From: Siphonodentalium dalli
Taxonomy: Eukaryota; Mollusca; Scaphopoda; Gadilida; Siphonodentaliidae
Direction of reading: 5' to 3'
Assembly: GCA_032622095.1 (NCBI GenBank)
Contig: CP136067.1
Span: forward strand, 133,057,990-133,121,989
DNA: 64,000 nucleotides
Shown: positions 58,892-64,000 of the stretch, piece by piece
How positions within the stretch are numbered: the stretch's first letter is position 1
Layout of the letters: each line of letters begins with the position of its first letter
Position numbers and translations under genes: made by a program
The notes under the pieces: model-generated
Database searches by the model: none
Told to the model about the DNA's origin: nothing
What the model saw: the letters and a program-made list of their open reading frames with translations, nothing else

Positions 58892-59705
58892 CTGGAAAAA
58901 TTAGAAATAATATTTTGTCACTATAACATAATATAATCATAAACTGTCAATTCAAAATATTGTAAAACAATAATAACAGGGGTTGTCGCTTAATTAGCCA
59001 TTCCGTTATATGCATAAAATTGTCTAAAAAATTAAACGGAAAATGTAGAATACAAGCTCGGTCAAAACTATGCATGTTGAAATAAAATTTTAACCTGGCA
59101 AAGGGGGATAACTCCACTAAAAAAAGTCGGATGAAACTAATAATTGTAGGTGCACAAATCCTATATATCTGTGCAATGCTTAAAAAAATTGACTGAAAAA
59201 TGTAGGAATACAACCTTGGACAAAACTGCGTCCAAGCTGACTCCTATAAAGCCCTCCCAACATAACTTACAGGGGGAGGAGGTATAATAAGTGCATGCAG
59301 CTCAGGTGACAGTTCCCATGGAGGCTAGTGACCATCTAGATGCCGAACCCTCTCAGGGTTAGAGTAGAAATTATGTGTTAACGACACTGTAATCGATATC
59401 AAACTTCTGCCATCGCAATTTATTTAATAGCTTTTATGAATATGGCCCACGATCAGAGCAGTAAGAGTAAGTGCATTTTCCCATATTTTTATTCTATTCG
59501 TTCATGAATTGATTCTTATTTTTATGTTTTTACTCCTGTGTAAAAAAGCATGTGGGAATGCTAAACGAGTCCTTTAACCTAGATTTAATCGGCAGCACTT
59601 TGAGTGCATACAACTCAAGTGCAGGCACACTGATAAAGCAACAGAGTGCACGAGCCACGAACAAACTTTAAAGGGACTCTAGGCCTGGATTCTAAATGCT
59701 ACTAT
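58892..59705. other. Upstream of the first placed RBPJ exon
   Basis: A further RBPJ exon ending in phase 1 is needed upstream, but no candidate with a donor and start codon is convincing here or to the right end of the window. Confidence 0.35.
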
Positions 59706-59921
59706 GCACTAATGCCCTAAATAATCGACTCCTTAACCACAGAAGAATTATGGGTAAATTTTCAGGATTTAGTCCGAAATATGGCTTGTTGCCATTCATC
59801 AGAAAGCTCTCAGTGAGAGTTTTCCGATGAATGGCAACAAGCCATATTTCCGACTAAATCCTGAAAAGTTACCCATAGTTCTGCTGTGGTTAAGGATTTG
59901 ATTATCTAGGGCATTACTGTA
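59706..59921. mobile_element. CAGTAATG palindromic MITE
   Basis: Complete arms; the left terminus is mutated (gcactaatgccc), right end TA. Confidence 0.85.
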
Positions 59922-60024
59922 CATGTTTGCAATTGAACAAGATTCTATAAGGGTCTTCTTTTAATAAAGGGACTCAACTGGACCCAAGCACCAAGGCCCT
60001 CGCAGTGGGTAAATGTGCAAAAAA

Positions 60025-61247
60025 ACAAGAGATGGACTGTCGTCCGGTACATACCCCCTAGTGGCATACCGCCTAGTGTGGGCATATCTATAACTTATGA
60101 CTGCTATACTCAGACAGATGGACCCAAAAATCAGTATTTTCATATAAACGAAGATGAATAACTATAGCACAAAAAAACAAAACAAAACTGTTGAATGTGC
60201 CATTAAATGTCCTCATAGTGGTGAACATCCATACAAAATTTCATTGAGATCCGAGCATTACTGTTCAAGTTATGACCTGTACAGACATCGGATGGACCAA
60301 ACAGCCAACATGTCCAGATAAACAAACTTGAATAACTCTAGAATGGAAAAGCCAAACAGAATAATGGAACCCTCTATTGAATGTCCTCACAGTGGTGAAC
60401 ATCCATACCAAATTTCATTGAGATCCCAGCACAACTGTTGAAGTTACGACATGAACAGACAACAGACGGACCCAAAAGCCAACATTTCCAGATAAACAAA
60501 GATGTATAACTCTAGAATGGAAAATCCGAACAAAACGATGGAACCCTCTTTTTAATGTCCTCATAGTAGTGAACATCCATACCAAATTTCATTGAGATCC
60601 CAGCACAACTGTTGAAGTTACGACATGAACAGACACCAGACAGACCAAAAAGCCAACATTTCCAGATAAACAAAGATGAATAACTCTAGAATGGAAAATT
60701 CGAACAAAACGATGGAACCCTCTATTGAATGCCCTCATAGTAGTGAACATCCATACCAAATTTCATTGAGATCCGAGCACTACTGTTCATGTTATGACAT
60801 GAACAGACACCAGACGGACCAAAAATCCAACATTTCCAGATAAACAAAGATGAATAACTCTGGAATGGAAAATCCGAACAAAACGATGGAACCCTCTATT
60901 TAATGTCCTCATAGTTGTGAACATCCATACCAAATTTCATTGAGATCCCAGCACAACTGTTGAAGTTACGACATGAACAGACACCAGATGGACCAAAAAT
61001 TCAACATTTCCAGATAAACAAAGATGAATAACTCTAGAACAGAAAATCCGAACAAAACGATGGAACCTCTATTTAATGTCCTCATAATAGTGAACATCCA
61101 TACCTAATTTCATTGAGATCCGAGCACTATTGTTCAAGTTATGACATGAACAGACATCGGACGGACGTACAGACGCACGGACGGCTCGACAGACACACAG
61201 ACAGGTGCAAAACAGTATACCCCCCTTTTTTTTTTAAAGGGGGTATA
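60025..61247 (+). mobile_element. ACAAGAG...GGGGGTATA tandem-repeat element, six units
   Basis: Same element as 28908-29602 with six units of about 175 bp instead of three, then a gacggacgtacagacgcacg run and the terminal cccccctt...aagggggtata hairpin. Confidence 0.85.
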
Positions 61248-61604
61248 ATAAAAGTCTGTAAAACATCACCACTAAGAACATGGAGAAATAAATAAACTTG
61301 TTCTTATATTCTGTATGGATAGTTCTCCAATAACGAAATTTCTCTTGTTGAAACATTATGTAAACAATACTGTGACAGTGATTTGTCAACAAACATCGCT
61401 AATCATGTAGTCATTGCCTATTTTAGTCTGAATAAGATTTTCAGATTATTTATCAATGCTTAGACCTTTTCTAATGTTTACCGATAAACTTTGATATCTT
61501 AAAATTGGGCTAATTGGACTTTTATCAGTAATTCCATTGTAACAGTAATGTTTACCAAATAATAGTTTTGACAGGCGAAATCTCATTTATTTGTTAGAGA
61601 GTTT
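61248..61604. other. No gene recognised
   Basis: Contains a stretch similar to the RBPJ intron at about 54.9-55.0 kb (phrases ctttgac..ttctaatgttta and agtaatgtttac). No coding content. Confidence 0.35.
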
Positions 61605-61846
61605 TTAACCCTTTTGAGTGCCAGGTCGATTTTTGTATCAACCCATATACCCTGTGCCAATGCATTCTCTTATATATGCGAGTCGACCATAGGTCGCATC
61701 GCATATATAAGAGAATGCATTGGCCTAACAATATTTTTTATTTTTTTTTTTTTTACAATTTTAATAATTTATTCTTATATTCTTTAACAGACTTATTTTG
61801 TAGGTTTAGGGCCGATGAGATCGGCCCCTGGCACTCAAAGGGTTAA
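61605..61846. mobile_element. TTAA-type hairpin MITE (CCCTTTTGAGTGCCAGG ends)
   Basis: TTAA both sides; inverted ends; one perfect hairpin with gtcgaccataggtcgc loop; A/T-rich spacer. Confidence 0.85.
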
Positions 61847-61865
61847 TAATGAAATCAAATCTATT

Positions 61866-62172
61866 TTAGGCCAATATAAATATATTACTAGATTTACATC
61901 CAACTTTTTCAGAGAAATGGGACGGGAGGGCGAATTCTATATATTGAAGCAGTATCCTAACTTATATGATACAAGGTGATTCAGATTGTCCAATTTGATC
62001 AAAATAAACTGATTAATGGGTCATTGAAATCTAATCTGACGGTTAAGGCAAGAATAAAATTTACATATAGGCCTACATGTAAAAAGATATCCAAATAAAA
62101 ACAAATTGAGGAGGGGACTACCATAGGGTCGGGGGGGGATGTAAATCTAGCATTTTTTTATATTGGCCTTAT
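61866..62172. mobile_element. MITE with aggccaatataaat ends
   Basis: Left arm aggccaatataaatatatta ... gatttacatcc and its reverse complement at the right end (ggatgtaaatctagc...tatattggcct). Related sequence at about 15880. Confidence 0.7.
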
Positions 62173-62176
62173 CATG

Positions 62177-62393
62177 TACATTAATTCCCTAAATAATTGA
62201 CTCGTTAACCACAGCAGAATTATGGGTAACTTTTCAGGATTTAGTCGGAAATATGCCTTGTTGCCATTCATCGGAAAGCTCTTACTGAGAGCTTTCCGAT
62301 GAATGGCAACACGCCATAATTCTGACTAAATCCTGAAAAGTTACCCATAATTCTACTGTGGTTAACGAGTCGATTATTTAGGGCATTACATGT
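62177..62393. mobile_element. CAGTAATG palindromic MITE, diverged ends
   Basis: Both arms present; the outer ends are changed to acattaattccc / gggcattacatg. Confidence 0.8.
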
Positions 62394-62462
62394 ACATGTT
62401 GATGTTAGCTGTTTCACAAAATTTTATGTTATTTTGCATGAACCCACTTCGAAGGCCTTCAG

Positions 62463-62600
62463 TAACTTTAACCATTTCTTTACTAATGGATTCTCCCATT
62501 CAGTTATACAAGTATACATTGGAATGGTCTATTATTCACATGGAGGGGTATTCAGGAAATATAAGCCGACAACAGATAATACATGGATTATTTTATCATG
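62463..62600. mobile_element. Left part of the 45423-type TTAA MITE, uninterrupted
   Basis: Matches the left piece of 45423-46110 across the point where the nested element sits there, so it serves as an empty-site reference. Confidence 0.55.
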
Positions 62601-64000
62601 TTGAAAGTCATGACAAATTTTTTCTACATGTATCTGCATGTACATCTCCTAGATCATGCCATGAATCTCTACCCTGGCTAATGCTAATTGTGAAGCAGTA
62701 TTGAACTCAATGAAATTGCTATTTGACCATTTTACTAGTTCAGATCATGTACTTTTTATGGCAGTTATTCATTTCCACTCAATTTGTATACATATACTTG
62801 CTGAGAACGTCTTCTCAAAATTTCCATTCTAAAACTCTGACTAGTCATCTCTTTGACATTTTTATTGTTATTTAATATGATTGATGTAATCTGAAGATAG
62901 CATAGATTTCTTGATGTGGTGTACTAGCTTAACAATTAAGTAGTTTTCTGTGTAGGTCCATCTAAACTTTCCACCTCAGGCGTGGAAACCCCTTAAATTA
63001 CACTGGGAGAAAATTAACAAACAAGACTCTGTGACCACCTGTTCATAATCATAATATTCCCACCATTTCCACCCAATATTGACAGCATGCCCTGGTGTTG
63101 TGTATTCCCACCCGTTATTTGGAGTGACAATGTGTGTCTTGGGTATTGAATATTTCCACTCGATATTCATACTCAGAGACCTCGAGGCATTGTGTGATTA
63201 TTGATACCAATCATCTGCTATTATTGGTCGTGCATCTATTTGTAATTTCCTCCTAGCAGATACTTCTCATTAATAATTGAACAATCTGTGTTGGGAGTAG
63301 ATTGTGAGTGATTAATCGTGAGTGATTAATTAAGACGAAAGGAATTACACTCTAGTTGATATGTACGCAGCAGTGTGGATGAGTGTCCTCGAAAGCTATT
63401 AAATTAGGTATTTAATTAAGACGAAAATCTTGGCCTGGTTGTATCCCATACATAACAACTTTAATAATCGTATATTTATATAGAATACACCCCTAGTAGC
63501 CGAGAATACCAAATTTTCACCACGAGTGGATTTTTTGGTTTTAACCACAAGCCTGCTGGCGAGTGCATGGTTAATACCACAATACCATGAGTGGTGAAAA
63601 TGTTTTAATCTTGGCTACTATGCGTTTATTTTATTTATGCCATAATTAATATTTTTTATTTGTTCTGCAAATTCAACAACTCCGCTGTTTACTTTAAATG
63701 TGAATCCAAACCGTGAGATACAAACATGACGCTATAAGGAATGTTTGTCACGCGTAGTGATGCATACATTTATGTCACGATGTCAGCCTGTTTCTGAGCG
63801 ACAAGTCACTAGGAATTACCATTCATATGTTTCATATAGTTCATATAACACATGCAAGCTACAATGCTAAATTTGATTGAAATGAAGGCAATTTTCCTCA
63901 TATCTAATTTATATCATGACAAGTTCCAATTTTAAATGAATGTGACATAGGAACTATTTTGCTAACTACGATGTAGTAAATTGTAGTTCGACTATGGGTA
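62601..64000. other. No gene recognised at right edge
   Basis: A fragment of the 21575 foldback arm lies at 62654-62690 and a small inverted repeat around 63480-63620 (gtagccgagaatacca / ttaatcttggctac). No exon recognised. Confidence 0.35.

Overview
This window reads as animal nuclear DNA. It is AT-rich, with no operons, and the coding sequence is cut into short exons with GT-AG introns and buried in transposable elements. The assembled Notch-pathway gene resembles other invertebrate RBPJ/Su(H) proteins. The abundance of tandem-repeat elements with ACGG-type microsatellite ends and a G5-TATA terminus points to a mollusc, most likely a bivalve. That taxon is an inference from repeat style, not from a marker gene.

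Left part (1-34.3 kb): mostly repeats. A LINE remnant comes first, then a divergent 60-70 bp satellite in two opposite-facing arrays (1.8-4.3 kb). Next is a duplicated module with short phase-1 exons (5.1, 9.4, 9.8 kb), followed by the terminal exon of a C-type lectin-like domain gene at 13.5 kb on the plus strand. A broken gag-protease-integrase retroelement lies on the minus strand at 16.9-19.9 kb, with two nested insertions. A 5'-truncated LINE with an 11-bp target duplication sits in the satellite at 26.4-27.4 kb. Between these lie many MITEs: TTAA-flanked elements with CCCTTT ends, TA-flanked palindromes, large foldbacks, and one tRNA-derived SINE.

Central and right part (34.3-58.9 kb): the main gene, RBPJ / Suppressor of Hairless, on the minus strand. 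Twelve exons can be placed with matching splice phases, including a 30-nt microexon. They encode 531 residues covering the whole DNA-binding core to the stop codon; only the 5' exon with the start codon is missing. The introns are full of the same repeat families.

The most unusual structure is at the RBPJ exon edges. At six or seven exon-intron boundaries the last or first stretch of the exon, together with its splice site, is repeated as a short tandem array running into the intron. This multiplies candidate 5' or 3' splice sites. One array stays in frame with the exon. One exon has arrays on both sides.

Right end (58.9-64 kb): no further coding exon was recognised. It holds another long tandem-repeat element (60.0-61.2 kb), TTAA and TA MITEs and unannotated DNA.
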